Shown in pieces: positions 1 through 11,730 of a stretch of DNA of 64,000 nt. Below the pieces are notes generated by a model. The model had not been told where the DNA came from. It saw nothing but the letters and a program-made list of their open reading frames with translations, and did not search any database. The stretch is from Trichoplusia ni (taxonomy: Eukaryota; Arthropoda; Insecta; Lepidoptera; Noctuidae). Position numbers and translations under genes: made by a program. Each line of letters starts with the position of its first letter. Within the stretch, counting starts at the first letter, position 1. The DNA lies in assembly GCF_003590095.1 (NCBI RefSeq), contig NC_039478.1, positions 10,168,001 through 10,232,000 on the forward strand. The letters are read 5' to 3'.

Positions 1-519
1 GAGAGGAAAGTTATAAAGAATATACCTACCATCACCCAAATGATACAAACACGGAAAGAAGATGAGTGCACTCTAAAACTATTAATTCGATTTATAAAAA
101 ATGTATATCTTTATGGCCAACAGCTAATAGTTCGATCATTTTTTAAAAACATATTCTTATCTAGACATTGAAAAAAATATTTGAGAATACCTACCATTTA
201 ATAGTTTTCATGGTAATCTCATTCACCCTGTATAGCATAACCAAGTTTTAATGTTTGTTTACGTCATAATAACAAGATGACAATCGAGATCTAGTTGTGT
301 CTCAGATAATGCATCATAATTATGGTTTATTAAGAAGGTCGAGAGCATGGACACCGGACCATTTCAAAATAATTGTGTTTTGAAACTGTCATTATTTAGT
401 AGGTAAATATTATGTAACATTTATTTTTATGACGGAGTTTTTGAGGTCATAATCTAGTTTAATGTAATTGTGCTAGGTTTATGTTTAATGAGTCATGAAT
501 TAAGGAATTTAATACTTCT

Positions 520-678
520 GTTGAGGAAGTTTCACAAACATTCAAGTCACATACACAGAGACACCCAGACTTAGAACAAGCATTCGTGGATCACACAAAT
601 TATTGTCGTTGATCGAACCCACGACACTGTCCTGGACAGTGGATTTTTCGGAGTGACCATAACCACTCGGCCTAAAGT
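520..678 (-). repeat. tRNA-headed SINE, family B
   Basis: Read on the minus strand, a tRNA-like head ('ccgagtggtt' A-box region, then a B-box-like 'gggttcgatc') is followed by a body with 'tgtgatccacgaatgcttgt' and 'tctgggtgtc'. This matches many copies elsewhere in the window. The head lacks proper tRNA stem pairing, so it is a retroposon and not a tRNA gene. Confidence 0.7.
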
Positions 679-927
679 GTATTCAAGTTCTGACAGATTA
701 TAAGTTATGTCCTTTAAACCAGAAACTGCAAGAGTCCAATTTCCGATAGCGTTCGTGTCCAACCAGACGTACACAATCCAACAAAAAGACCTCTCAATCA
801 AGAAGTTTTGCTTGTCTTCGACACAAAAAAACCGATTCTATTCAATAAAAAATCATTTAAAGTTTGGTCTTTGCGCAGGAAGTCTTAGATACAATTTGAT
901 GAGACTAATAAAGTCATTGCAGGCAAA

Positions 928-1096
928 AGAAGCGTCGGTCGTCCGGGAGCAAGATGGGTCGATGACATAGTAAAGGTCTCGGGTCGAGTCTGGATGAGGC
1001 TAGTACAGGACCGTAGAAATTGGCACGAAAAAGGGGAGGCCTATGCCCAGCAGTGGGAGGATAAAGGCTGTGGATGATGATGATGATGAATAAAGT
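928..1096 (+). pseudogene. RTE-type LINE, C-terminal coding relic and 3' end
   Basis: The + frame reads RRSVGRPGARWVDDIVK, then VQDRRNWHEKGEAYAQQW, and stops at TGA. This GRP-RWxDD, DRxxW and GEAYxQQW pattern is the C-terminal tail of lepidopteran RTE-like endonuclease/reverse-transcriptase proteins. A short run of TGA/GAT units follows the stop, as at many RTE 3' ends. Only the last ~50 codons survive, which fits 5' truncation on insertion. Confidence 0.75.
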
Positions 1097-1296
1097 CATA
1101 TATAATAATTCACATTAGTAGAGTACGTTTTAGTCCCTAGAAAACATCAACTAATGCAATGTTTCCGTATTTGTTTTCTACATCTAAATATATTTCGGAG
1201 TCTGCATTATTTAATCCATATCTAAATTACATAACTTATGCATATATATTTACTCGAATGCGGTGTCTTAATTCATTTGACACTATTTTAAAATAA

Positions 1297-1590
1297 ACTG
1301 GTTAAGTGCGAGTCGGACCTCGAAACTTAGGGTTCCGTACAAACGAATAAAAATTGATCCGCCTAAAAATTTATGGTCTTACCAACCACTTTTCCACGTT
1401 TTTAAACACTCATTTTCCTGGTTTGCTTGTTTGTCCTTCCGTTTGGATTTCTTGCAACCCAATTTTGAGGCATTTCTCGATAAGCTAGCAGGCTGAAATT
1501 TTCAGTATAGCTTGAAACCCAATGACAATGCAATTTTCAATATCAAAAACGGCTGGACCGATTTTAATAAAGATATTTGATTTTTAAGAG
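1297..1590 (+). repeat. Interspersed 'gggttccgta' repeat
   Basis: It contains 'aagtgcgagtcgga', 'gggttccgta', 'taagctagcaggctgaaatt' and 'aaaacggctgga', in the same order as copies near 2.7, 38.4 and 50.7 kb. No coding capacity is seen. It is probably a non-autonomous transposable element; its class is not established here. Confidence 0.6.
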
Positions 1591-2235
1591 AGATTTTTTT
1601 AATTTATTAATTTTTATAATCCTTATTTATTGTAATAGCGGATACAAAACAAATAATATAAGAAAATTTCAACTGTTAGCTATCACAGTTCCCGAAATAC
1701 ACCCGTTTTGGTACCCCAAAAATATACTACAAAAAATACATACGTCACGTGCCAATAATCCTTTGCAAGAATGTCGTCATCCGCGTTTATATTGATACGA
1801 ATTTAAAATTTTATTCATCCATGATTGGGTAGACAGAGGTCATTGCCCAAATTAACCATGTCCCACTTTCGTAGCCTCGTGCAAAAAAACTAAGTTATGT
1901 TTGAAACTATTTTAATATTCAAGAAGCATGATCTACTGAGGGACTTTAGAAATGAGTAAACTTGGATAAAAATGTAAGCAAGTATTTTAAATTAGTTGGC
2001 TGTTAATGAAAAGTAGTTTACTTAAAATGTGAATGGAAAAATATATTATAGGATGATGAAATGAAAAGATGCACGTTTCCATTTTTGTTTTAAATGCAGA
2101 AAACATCACATACATTGTTCTGAACCCAAAGTAAGTTGCTAAAGCATTTGTGTTATGGAATTCAGATACAACAAAGGTACCACAAACTCCCAGACTCGAG
2201 ACAATGTAGAAATGTGGATTTTTACATTGACCCGA

Positions 2236-2330
2236 CCGATGATCAAACCCGGGACCTCAGTGCTAGCGACACCTTGAAACCGGGGGGAACCGCGTACGCC
2301 ATTCGACCACGTAGATCAACGTTTGCAAAG
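2236..2330 (-). repeat. Possible tRNA-like SINE head
   Basis: The minus strand has an A-box-like 'tggtcgaatgg' and a degenerate B-box-like 'gggtttgatc' about 60 nt apart, but no usable acceptor stem. The sequence differs from the two main SINE families here. Weak call. Confidence 0.35.
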
Positions 2331-2414
2331 TGAAGTCCAGTAAAACAAGTCACAAAGCTCTGATACTTTTTTGATCTGATGACTACAATTTTGTTCGCTA
2401 ATATTTCGCAAACA

Positions 2415-2495
2415 CTCGTGCTAGGTGAGGATCGAACCCACAACCTAGGTTATAGCAGTCGAAGCCTCCAACCACTAGACCAACAGGCCAAACTA
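2415..2495 (-). repeat. tRNA-headed SINE head, family A
   Basis: The reverse complement starts 'tggcctgttggtctagtgg' and continues to a 'gggttcgatcc' B box, matching the clearer copies near 19.0 and 52.9 kb. The head resembles tRNA-Glu. Only the head is evident. Confidence 0.65.
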
Positions 2496-2689
2496 CAATA
2501 ACAATGAAATATAATATCTCTTAGCGTATCATTAAATACTTAGTGCCTTCATAATGGGTGAGTAATTATAACACCAAGAAACCTCTGTACTTTAGAATAA
2601 TACAGTTATTATAACTTCCTTTTTTTGTAAAACCTTTATAAAATTATATTATGACGGAATAGGTAACAATTAGGTTGCTGAGCGATTGT

Positions 2690-3215
2690 TGTTTGCTCTA
2701 GAATTAAAAATCAGTCAAGGGCGAGTCGGAATCTTAACCCTGAGGTTCCTTAAAAATAGGATAAATGGGTGTAAAATAATTTTGTCATAAACCTCTACCA
2801 CAAGTTTATTTGTGATCCATCAACAAATATTTGACTTAATCAACCTGTCTATCTTTATTTTTCCTATGTTTTTATACACTCAATTTCTTGTTGAATTTTT
2901 GCAACTCAATTTTGCACTTCCCGATAAGCTAGCAGGCTGAAATTTTCAGGTTAGCTTCAAACCTGATGTCAATGCAATTTACAACTACTGAAACGGTTGG
3001 ACCGTATGTGATAAAATTTGACTGAAGTGACATTTAAAATATGGAATTTTAGATTTTTTATTTATTTATCATGTGTAGTTATTGTAGTTGATATCCCGAA
3101 AGTAGAAATAGATCACCTGTGCAATACAGCCTGGTGTTGGAAGGACCGTCGGAGACACGGAGAGGTGGACGAACAGAGGTGTCTTAGTAATGGGATTTCG
3201 ATTTTGATCTTTTGT
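2690..3215 (+). repeat. Interspersed 'gggttccgta' repeat, diverged
   Basis: It carries 'gggcgagtcgga', then 'gataagctagcaggctgaaa', 'aacggttgga' and a degenerate end resembling 'cttagtaatgggat'. This parallels the copy near 1.3 kb. No gene. Confidence 0.5.
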
Positions 3216-3799
3216 TTCTAATCGTAACAATAATTGAAGGCCTAGATTGCAATTATTACAGTACAGCTTACATTATAACTAATTAGACTTATGTTATCAC
3301 CGGGGCTTTTTTCACCTTCTCTTTAAATTACGAATATATTAAAAGTAACCTTAAAAAATCTTAAAAATAGGTCTAGAACTAAAAAATTAGGCAAAATTGA
3401 AGCAATAGACGTATTACAACCTCTTAAAGTAAGGCCGTTTCTGTTTTGGAAGGCTCTTCAACATGTAGTGCTATCTCGCTTCCACAATCGCAAAAAATAT
3501 TTTAAAAGGATTGCTTGCATATCGAATCTGCATTTTTGTGATCCGGTCATTGAACTGCAAGGTCACCGACTCTTGATTTAAGATGAAGGTAATTTTTTTC
3601 AAGAACCGGTTTCTTTGGAATCGAGATGGTGTAGAGTGGTGACTCTCTTTGCATACTAAGAGCAACTGCTCTAAGACGTTCTGGTATCCCTCTAACAATA
3701 ATGATAGAAATTTTAGGAAACTGTTTGCTTTAATAACTAGCAACGCACTAAGTCTACCCTGCACTTAGTAACGTTGCTAAATTAGGTAATGCTAATCTT

Positions 3800-4030
3800 T
3801 GCTCTGGCTGAAGGCTAGTCATTTCTCGCCAATAAAGCCGATGATGCAAGCGCAGCCTGGGCCCAGGTTACCTGCAGACCGGCAAGATTATCCTAAAGGG
3901 TTACCACGGCCCCGGTACACAAATTGCAGGAAGGAACATGGTTGGATTTTGCTCAGTAAACATCTGACTCCCTCTTTCGATCCGAAGAGCGAGGATTCAT
4001 TTGATGATTTCTCATCCCAGAAAGGTTAAG
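3800..4030 (+). repeat. Interspersed repeat E
   Basis: It shares ordered motifs 'ccccggtacacaaa', 'gtaaacatctgactc' and 'tttgatgatttct' with the segment near 29.9 kb, and with minus-strand copies near 43.6 and 55.0 kb. No protein is recognisable. Confidence 0.5.
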
Positions 4031-5436
4031 GTCTACAGTATAATTCCACTCATAAACTGATACCTTTTCTCTGTTATGGAGTGAACTCATGGTCTCATTG
4101 AAGGTAACATAATTGACGTACATCTCGTCACAAAGTACAAAGACATCCTCGCAAGTTACTCTCAAGGCGGAAAACCAGAACAAATATTTGCAAGGTATGC
4201 TACGCAAGATGTGTTCACATCTAGATGCTAGACCAAAGAGTAGATTGAAGATGTGACACTGCTTTGCAATTTTAATTCATTAATTTCACTTTCTGACATT
4301 ATTTATTTATTTGTTTATTATAACAAAACTACAGTCACAGATAAACCAATGCGATGTTATATAATTATGTACCTTGGTATGAATGCTAATGGGCTAAACA
4401 ACTCGACTGGACTAAACTACCCGCCTTCCTGATAAAGGAAGTGGGTTGTACTGGCTAAACCTAACTGCTTTGCAACCTCGTCAGCGTTTGGCAATACTAA
4501 TTAGACGAAACGTAAAATGTCAATAATATAAATTACAAAAAATATCAATTCGCTATATACCCTTATATTGATCTGTATTAACCTACTAATTAATTGAAAC
4601 AAATGTTTGTACCATACATACGCAATGTATGCCTCTCAGAGGCAATAGGCACAAAACTTTTATTGTGTCTTATCTGTATGATATTCTTCAACTCTTCCAT
4701 TCAGCCGCCAAGTAGTCCAGTCAACATTATATTAGCGATCTTAGTTGGACGTTAGTCGTTTGACCATATGTGTGTGTGATCAAAACCGGGTAAGTGACTT
4801 TTATATGTATAAAAAAAAACTTGTGCTAATTTTCTTGTTGGTGGAAAGTGTATGTTTTAATTTAAATTGTAAAAGAAGAAGATTTCATATATTTTGTAAC
4901 TTTTTATGCGATTTTAAATTTTTGACTAGTTTGAAATAAGTGAAAACATTACCAAAATTTCAGTGCTAAGACATTACAGATAAAAAAAAAATCAGAAATT
5001 AAGGGATTTGTTTACTTATGATATTTTAGTTTTTTTAATTGTTGAATACCTTTTGAAACTGGTTACCAACTAAGTTTCATCCTATGTAACGTCATTTTAA
5101 TCATTTCGATCGGTAGAATTTTCTGATACTTTCGTCAACCACCAGAGTGCATTATACACAGTACTGCAGGTTCAATACCCATGTATGCCAAACATTAACG
5201 GTAGTATACTCCAAGTACGTACCAAAAAAATATTTTTGGTAGTCTATTTTTACTGCCTACCCCTAGAAATAGCTGCTCCAAGTGTATGTGTTATCCGTAT
5301 AAATTATATTAATGTTTGAAAAACAAGAAATAAGACAGAATGCTACAGATATCAAAGTATTCCATTCAAAGAAATAATAATATCAATCATTAAAAGGAAA
5401 CTCATATATCTAATAATTCATATCCAAGAATATACA

Positions 5437-5660
5437 TATTAATCTTACTAATATTACAAACGCGAAAGTTTGTATGTATGGATGTTTGTTCCTCTTTCAC
5501 GCAAAAACCACTGAACGGATTTGGACGAATCTTTGTACACGAATAGTTTAAACCAGGTGCAATAGATAGAATATTAATTATCCTGAATATAATATGTTTT
5601 CGTGCTATCATTTTCGGTTTGTAGTGGGTGGGTCTGCGGGCAACAGCTTGTGTCATATTC
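5437..5660 (-). repeat. Retroposon-like repeat F
   Basis: On the minus strand it opens with 'agctgttgcccgcaga', carries a middle with 'aatccgttcagtggtttttg' and ends near 'tttcgcgtttgtaatatta'. This layout is typical of lepidopteran LINE/SINE 3' regions. It has no coding capacity. Confidence 0.55.
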
Positions 5661-7059
5661 CACGTTTATGGTTTCCAGTAATCTATTTTACGCAATTATC
5701 TTTATAAATACTTGTTACAAGAAATAAATATCAGTCACAGTTTATTATATAAGTTACAATGGTATGTATTGTATCAATTTACAACATTATTTATCAACAT
5801 CCTCTTAGCCTATTAAGGTTCTAAAGGAGAAGGAGAGAGTTGTTTTTAAATTCAATCTTCTTCTCTCATATGTTAATGTACTCTTACTATTATAACAATA
5901 CTATTTTGTTGAATCAGCAAACTTTTTTCAATATAAGCTACTTAAAGGGAATTTGTGGTGCAGAAAACAACATAACTTACAAAGAAAGTTAGAGGTGGAT
6001 CACCCTTTAAAAAAAAATTGTTTATTTGTTAACAGTTAAGTTAACATAAACATAAAATCTTACAAGGAGACCTCCTTTTAAGTAAGTATTTACCTGTGCT
6101 AGGAGGCCTCGCTCTACCTAATAACATCATAAACACCCTTAACATTTAGGAGTTAAAAAATAAACTTTATCCAATCCTCAGACCTACCCAGTATGCACAA
6201 AAATATCATAGGTTCGGTTATTAAGCGGACGGTTAAGCCTTTTCAGAGGATTTTCACCACAAACATTCAACACGAGAATTTGTATACAAAATAAAGTTAA
6301 ACTAACAACACATAACGGTCCTCTAACCTCACTTAATTAAATCAATGCTTTAACCATATACCATCTATGAACAAGTTAACAAAACAATGCAAACAGGATT
6401 TACCGGTAATCTCGCATAGTGTCTTGGAAAACCGGAATCAGACACATTAGGGCCGGACTTTTGTGAAACAAGTTTAAAAAAAAACCTACTCACAACTGAC
6501 TTCAAATAAAACTAATAAGCCAAACTTGATGAAATTTCGAAGAGACCAAATGATAGCTATTTCTTGTTACATACAAAACCAAAAAATCGATTCATCCAGT
6601 CTGAAGATCTGATCTGGAAACATAAAAATAAAAAAATATAAACGAAATGAGACCCTTCTGTTTTTGGTCAAAGTAAATCGGTTGAAAATGAATAAGTCTT
6701 CTGACCCAAGAAAATGTAATTTTTCATTATACGTTATTTTCTTTGAATAATTATATCGCCTCGTAAGTAAAACTCATAGGCTGGTGAAATAACAGAAGAA
6801 GAGGTCGATTAAAAATGAATTTAAAGTAAGCAAATATATTTTGAAACACGTTAGATAATAGTTTCGACCTTGCCAAAGTTTCTCCGTTCTGGCCAATTTT
6901 TGATCTCGTAATCGTGTGCAATAAACCTGATCTTTAAATTACTACGAGCTATTATGATATTTATAAATTAATTATTCAACAAATTTTAACACTTGAGACC
7001 TTAATTATAATAACCAATCAATGAAAAACAGTGAATTTTCCACAGCAAGTTACCGGTCA

Positions 7060-7660
7060 ATAGCAAGTCGTATTCGCAACTCGCGGGTTCCGTACAAAGA
7101 AGATAAAGAAAAAAAATTTACAATTGTCACTCAATTTTATGTCCGCACCATGTTTAACCTTCACTGATATTTTCATTATTTATTGAAATATCTACCGGCA
7201 GCAAAAATATATCATCTGCCTAGCTATATTTGAGATAGGTACAGTCTTGTGATATACCGACAGCCTACCGAGCCTTAAAAGGGTTCCAGTTTTACCCTTC
7301 ACACAGAACTCTAAGAAACAAAAACATAATAAAAATGTTACTACATAAAAACAACGTGTCAAATACAAATCTGTGTGTTTAGCAAGACTATATAGTTATT
7401 ATCATTTTATGGAGATCAAAAACCGGAATTCAAGGCGAACTGATATCGTAATATTTTTAAAAGTTGTATCAAGAACGTTCTGGTTAGCTAAGAATTTCTC
7501 CTACTCATTTGAAATAACTAACTAATATTGCTCGATCTGTTTTTTTGGATTTCAACGATTTAGCTATAACCGTTTGTGAGATACATCCCGATGATGGACG
7601 GACGGACGCACGGACAGCCGATCCTCAGTAATAGGGTTCTGTTTTTATCTTTTAGTCAGG
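7060..7660 (+). repeat. Interspersed 'gggttccgta' repeat
   Basis: It starts with 'cgcgggttccgtac' and ends with 'gagatacatcc', 'gacggacggac' and 'cagtaatagggttctgtttt'. The same end modules occur near 45.4, 48.8 and 59.5 kb. Confidence 0.5.
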
Positions 7661-7934
7661 ACCTTAACAAGTGTAAATCCCCATTATTATGCGTATTATA
7701 TGCTTAAATGTCAAAACAATTACTTAACTATGGCAATTATTTTGTTGACGACAATAGAGTTATTATAAATTCCCCGGACTTAGATCACATGTAGGTATTA
7801 GTTATTTTTAATTATCAATCTAATTTGCTTAGAAAAAATACCCTAGACTTCATTAAGGATCTAATGGTTTTGTAACGGGAGTTTAATAAAATCCAAATAA
7901 CTTCTTTTTCGCCTCTTTACCGAATTTAAACGTT

Positions 7935-8140
7935 GTTTTGAGGAAGGTTTCAAAAGCATTCAAGTCACTTGCATAAAGACAACCAGACTTGAAGCAATCA
8001 TTAATTTACAATATTGTGTAATATGTGTAATAGTTAAATAACAAAACACAATACTTGATGCAGTGATCGAACCCGCGATACATCGCGCGCAGTCCGTTTA
8101 GCGTGATGACCTTTACCACTCGGCTATCCATGCAATCACT
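7935..8140 (-). repeat. tRNA-headed SINE, family B
   Basis: The minus strand has a 'ggatagccgagtgg' head, a 'gggttcgatc' B box and a body ending in 'aatgcttttgaaacc'. An AT-rich stretch interrupts the middle. Degenerate copy. Confidence 0.6.
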
Positions 8141-8465
8141 TGCAGTAACCACGCAATACATTCAGATTTAGAACAAGCATTTGTGGATTATAATAACTAA
8201 AATGCAATAGTGATTGACGATAAATATTAAAATTAAATTAAATTAATCAAAAAGCTTTTAGTTAAATTGGTTTGAATGACGCAAAAAATATGAAAACAAA
8301 GTAAAAAATATAGAATATATAACTTGAACATAGTTATCGATTTTCATGCCACGTAACTAACTTCACGATGTAGAATTTCAGGTGTCGGTGTGCGCGCGCA
8401 TCGTAAAATCCACTTCCATCATTTTTCTCCATAGCGCCAAAAGAATGAATTCAAAAATGCTTGTC

Positions 8466-8530
8466 CAAAGTAGGGATCGAACCCGCTACTACTGTTATTA
8501 ATCTGTGCTTTTGGCCATCCGTGCTGTAGA
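8466..8530 (-). repeat. SINE head fragment, family B
   Basis: Short minus-strand match to the B-box region ('gcgggttcgatccc') and the start of the head ('cacggatggcc'). Very degenerate. Confidence 0.35.
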
Positions 8531-10150
8531 ATTTCAGCATCCAAGCCGCGAAAGGTTACAATGACTCACGCTATTATTGGCGTTAATAGATCGTCGCTAA
8601 CCAATTTTGTTCAATTTCAATCGATGACTTAAATTGCTTAGTTTTGTGCCTCAAATTAATAAAATTTTATAATATCTCTTTTACAAACATTCACTTAAGT
8701 TCTAAAGTTAAAAGGCAACGTTAATTCTACGATACCTAACAATTTTCGTCTCCTAGCAACTAGAATCACTCGCCACCTAACCTCAAATAATTTCATATCA
8801 TTACTCGTCCACGGAAATCGAAAAAAGAAAAAAAAAGACATTATAATTAATCGAATAAATATTTTTAACGGTAACATTCCAATTCCAAAAAGTATTCATT
8901 TAACTTCACAACTACGTCAGACCTCGTACGGATATAGGTATTATTCAAATCAAAGTGTCTTGACACAAGTGTACACATTGACGACATGTGTGTATGTTGG
9001 CAATTAGTGTGTGCATGTTATACACAAACCATGGTCAAGCATAAGCGATGTTTGTTTGTATCACGTGAGCAGGCAAATGTTGGTACGCAAACATTGGTTC
9101 AAATGTTAGGGCCGTTATATGCTGGTGTGCCCGGATTTTGCGTGAATAGACGAGTGGTATATCACGCTGAGCCCAGTTTGATTGAGTTGGAGAGTTCGTT
9201 GAATTTGGGTGTCAACACGCGTCTAAATTAAGGAAAGGATTCAATTCTTTATCGCTAATAAATATATACAAGCCTAAATACGTGCTAAAGAAAACTTATC
9301 AAAACTAATAATTAAAAAAAAGAAAATACCTTAACAGTCATGAATTTTATAAAATGTCTATCTTTGGGTAAAAATTTTCAACCTCCTCTTCATGAAAATT
9401 CGTTTATAGAACCGCAAGGTCACCATGATATGGCCAACATGAGGTAAACGTTGTTTGTATGCTTTTGTTATTTCATTTTTAAGGTTGCTAATTAAATAAA
9501 CATTTAGGACGTAGCCCGCGATGGCAAAGTACAAAGATGAGTCACTGCCGGGAGGTTTATTATAAAAAAAACTTGCAAAATCAAGTTCATTTACTAAAGA
9601 AAAAACTAAATCTTTCTAAGAAAAAAAACTACTCTCTTTACAACAACTGCGAAAGTCTGTTCAGTATTAATTTGAATGCTAGTGAGTTTAAAAAGTCCGT
9701 CAAATCATTGAAATCAATCAATCATTTAAAACTTTCTTTTAATATTTTAAAACACTATTGAAATTTTGTAAAAAAGTACGATGTAGCCAGCTGACTTTCC
9801 AAAAAAGAAAAGAGGCAAGAACAGACACACAACAATAGGAAACAGTAAATCTATCTCCAATCGCAAATCGCATTGTCTCAATACAATAAACACCAATATA
9901 ACCTTGCCCTTACATTGTAGTTGTGTGGGTGTTATTACGTTAAAATCATCAGCATATTGCATCATGATCGCTGATGTCACAGGTCGAATTAATGTCCGTA
10001 CAAGGCCCATGGTTGAGGCAGAGTTATTGAATAACAAAGATTCGATCTTAGATAGTAGGTTAGGTTAGGTTTTGCTCTGGAATTAGATTAAAATGATCAT
10101 CTCAAAGCATTTTCTAACCATCATCATTCAACTGCCCTTATCCTATTTTT

Positions 10151-10290
10151 TTATCTTGTAGCATGTCTTCTTTTTCCATACCTTTCTATCTTTCGTCATT
10201 TCACAAGTAACTCTTTTTGCAGCCATATCTTCTTTCACACAATCCATTTAGCGTTTCCTTGGACGTCCTCTTTCCCTATATCCATATCCG
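10151..10290 (-). pseudogene. LINE C-terminal coding relic
   Basis: The minus-strand frame reads YRERGRPRKR, then a TAA where relatives have tryptophan, then MDCVKEDMAAKRV and DRKVWKKKTCY before a terminal stop. The GRPxKRWMDCxKxDM..DRxxWKKKT pattern is a known LINE reverse-transcriptase tail, distinct from the RTE relics in this window. The internal stop shows it is dead. Confidence 0.65.
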
Positions 10291-10824
10291 TCGACATCAA
10301 CACCTTCCTCGCCACATTTCTAATGGAATGCTATAATTAGCAAAATATTGAAAATCAACCTACGTAGTAGTTCGTAGATAATTCGAAATGGGTTCCATAT
10401 TTTAACTATCAAAAGCAGTTGATTTAAATTGGACTATTTGTGAGTCTGCATCATAAAAACAGTTATAACATGTTATGTCCGTAAATAATCCTAATATCCT
10501 TTGACAAACAACTGGTCAATGACCTGACATGCAATAACAATTTATTATACTATTTTATTGAAGGTAGATTGTCAATAGTTTCACAGTTATTCGTACGCTC
10601 AGTATTTTTTTGCCTCTCTATTGTTTATTACTGGTAAATGTTTATAGCACCAAATTACCAAGACAATATTACAGTCCAATATAGAAGTTTAAGTTTATGG
10701 GAATTATGTTTATTCATGATTAGTTATATAATTATCTATTTGTCACAAATATTGTTAAAAACAAGTGTAAATTTGAACCTACTAGCTTGTCCGGTTAATG
10801 AGCAGTATATAGGTTTCTTTTTGT

Positions 10825-10990
10825 TAGGCGGGGGAATCCTCATAGACACCCACTCCCTCGGGAGAGGACATGGGTAGTGTCAAACTCTTACTGACTAAAC
10901 CTGAACCGCTGTGCTACGTCATCCGCGTTTTTGTGTCGGTGTATGACAATGCGTTGCAATCCTTCATACACGAGTATTATATACCCTGGT
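10825..10990 (-). repeat. Interspersed repeat E, related copy
   Basis: Its reverse complement ('gaaggattgcaacgcattgt', 'ggtttagtcagtaagag') parallels the plus-strand segment at 19.52-19.64 kb. No coding potential. Confidence 0.5.
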
Positions 10991-11681
10991 AGCTGGCAGA
11001 CAGATAGACAGCCTTGGAAATAGGGTCCCATTTTACCTTTTGAGTAAAAAAAAAAAATTGATTCACTGACGTTTTGTCAAATGAGCACAGCAAAAAAAAA
11101 CAAATTGAAACCAGATCACAGTCACTACATCAGTTAATATAACATTAGCAAGGATAACCAGTTTCTTACTTGTATATATTTATTTACATATATGACATAT
11201 AGAGATCAGTGTCACAAGTCTGAATGGTTCCACATGACTTACGGAAACATAGCTTGCCTTGACTAAGCCCAGAACTAGTTGAGTAAGAAGGAAACATTAT
11301 GTTTTTTTTAATAGCCTATAAACGTATTAAGGTAAAACACGTTGGTTGTCGAATTAAAATTCGCACTGAGTTGAATGCTGCTTTTAAAGTCAAAATATCA
11401 GTATCATTGTGAAGTGTAATTTGACTGTACGGATAGCCCAGTGACGTAACACACAGAAGGATAAAAGTAAGGGTTCGTTATGCATAAAAAAACATAAAGT
11501 GTAAATAGATATTAAAATTTTCGAAATAAATATGAATCCAAAATGTACCTAATTTTACAAAATATGAGGCTTATTCGATTACAAAATCCGAAAAAAACAT
11601 TACTAATGATACTGAAACCGTAATTTCCTTTGATCTAAAGCGCTATTGTAAATTTTAACCAACTTCTCGTAACAAAAAAAA

Positions 11682-11730
11682 TATATAAATATAACCTTCT
11701 CAATGAAACGTTTCTTCTTTTCAGTGCAAA
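11682..11730 (+). promoter_or_regulatory. Gene 1 upstream: TATA-like motif and TCAGTG (initiator or 3' splice site)
   Basis: TATATAAAT begins at 11682 and TATAAC at 11690. A pyrimidine-rich run ends in TTTTCAG at 11724, and the ATG is at 11731. Two readings are possible. TCAGTG may be an initiator with TATA about 33-41 bp upstream and an 8-nt leader. Alternatively, TTTTCAG may be the acceptor of an intron in the 5' UTR. The good pyrimidine tract slightly favours the splice reading. Confidence 0.4.

Larger units (their letters stand above)
1..11681. other. Gene-free left flank of the CRAL-TRIO cluster
   Basis: No host exon is recognisable on either strand; the longest open frames are short, AT-rich and lack splice or domain support. 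The stretch holds tRNA-headed SINEs, an RTE-type LINE 3' end, another LINE C-terminal relic on the minus strand and several copies of 'gggttccgta'-type repeats, listed separately. Subranges near 5.7-7.0 and 8.6-9.7 kb show nothing I can name. Confidence 0.6.

Noticed and set aside
8986..9231. 81-codon open frame on the + strand
   Set aside because: No domain, no splice or promoter context, and low-information composition; probably chance.
9747..10037. 96-codon open frame on the minus strand
   Set aside because: No recognisable similarity, ends in AT-rich DNA next to a LINE relic, and no gene structure.
10050..10073. 'ggttaggttaggtt' resembling the insect telomeric TTAGG repeat
   Set aside because: Only about three units inside ordinary repeat-rich DNA; too short for a telomere or interstitial telomeric array.
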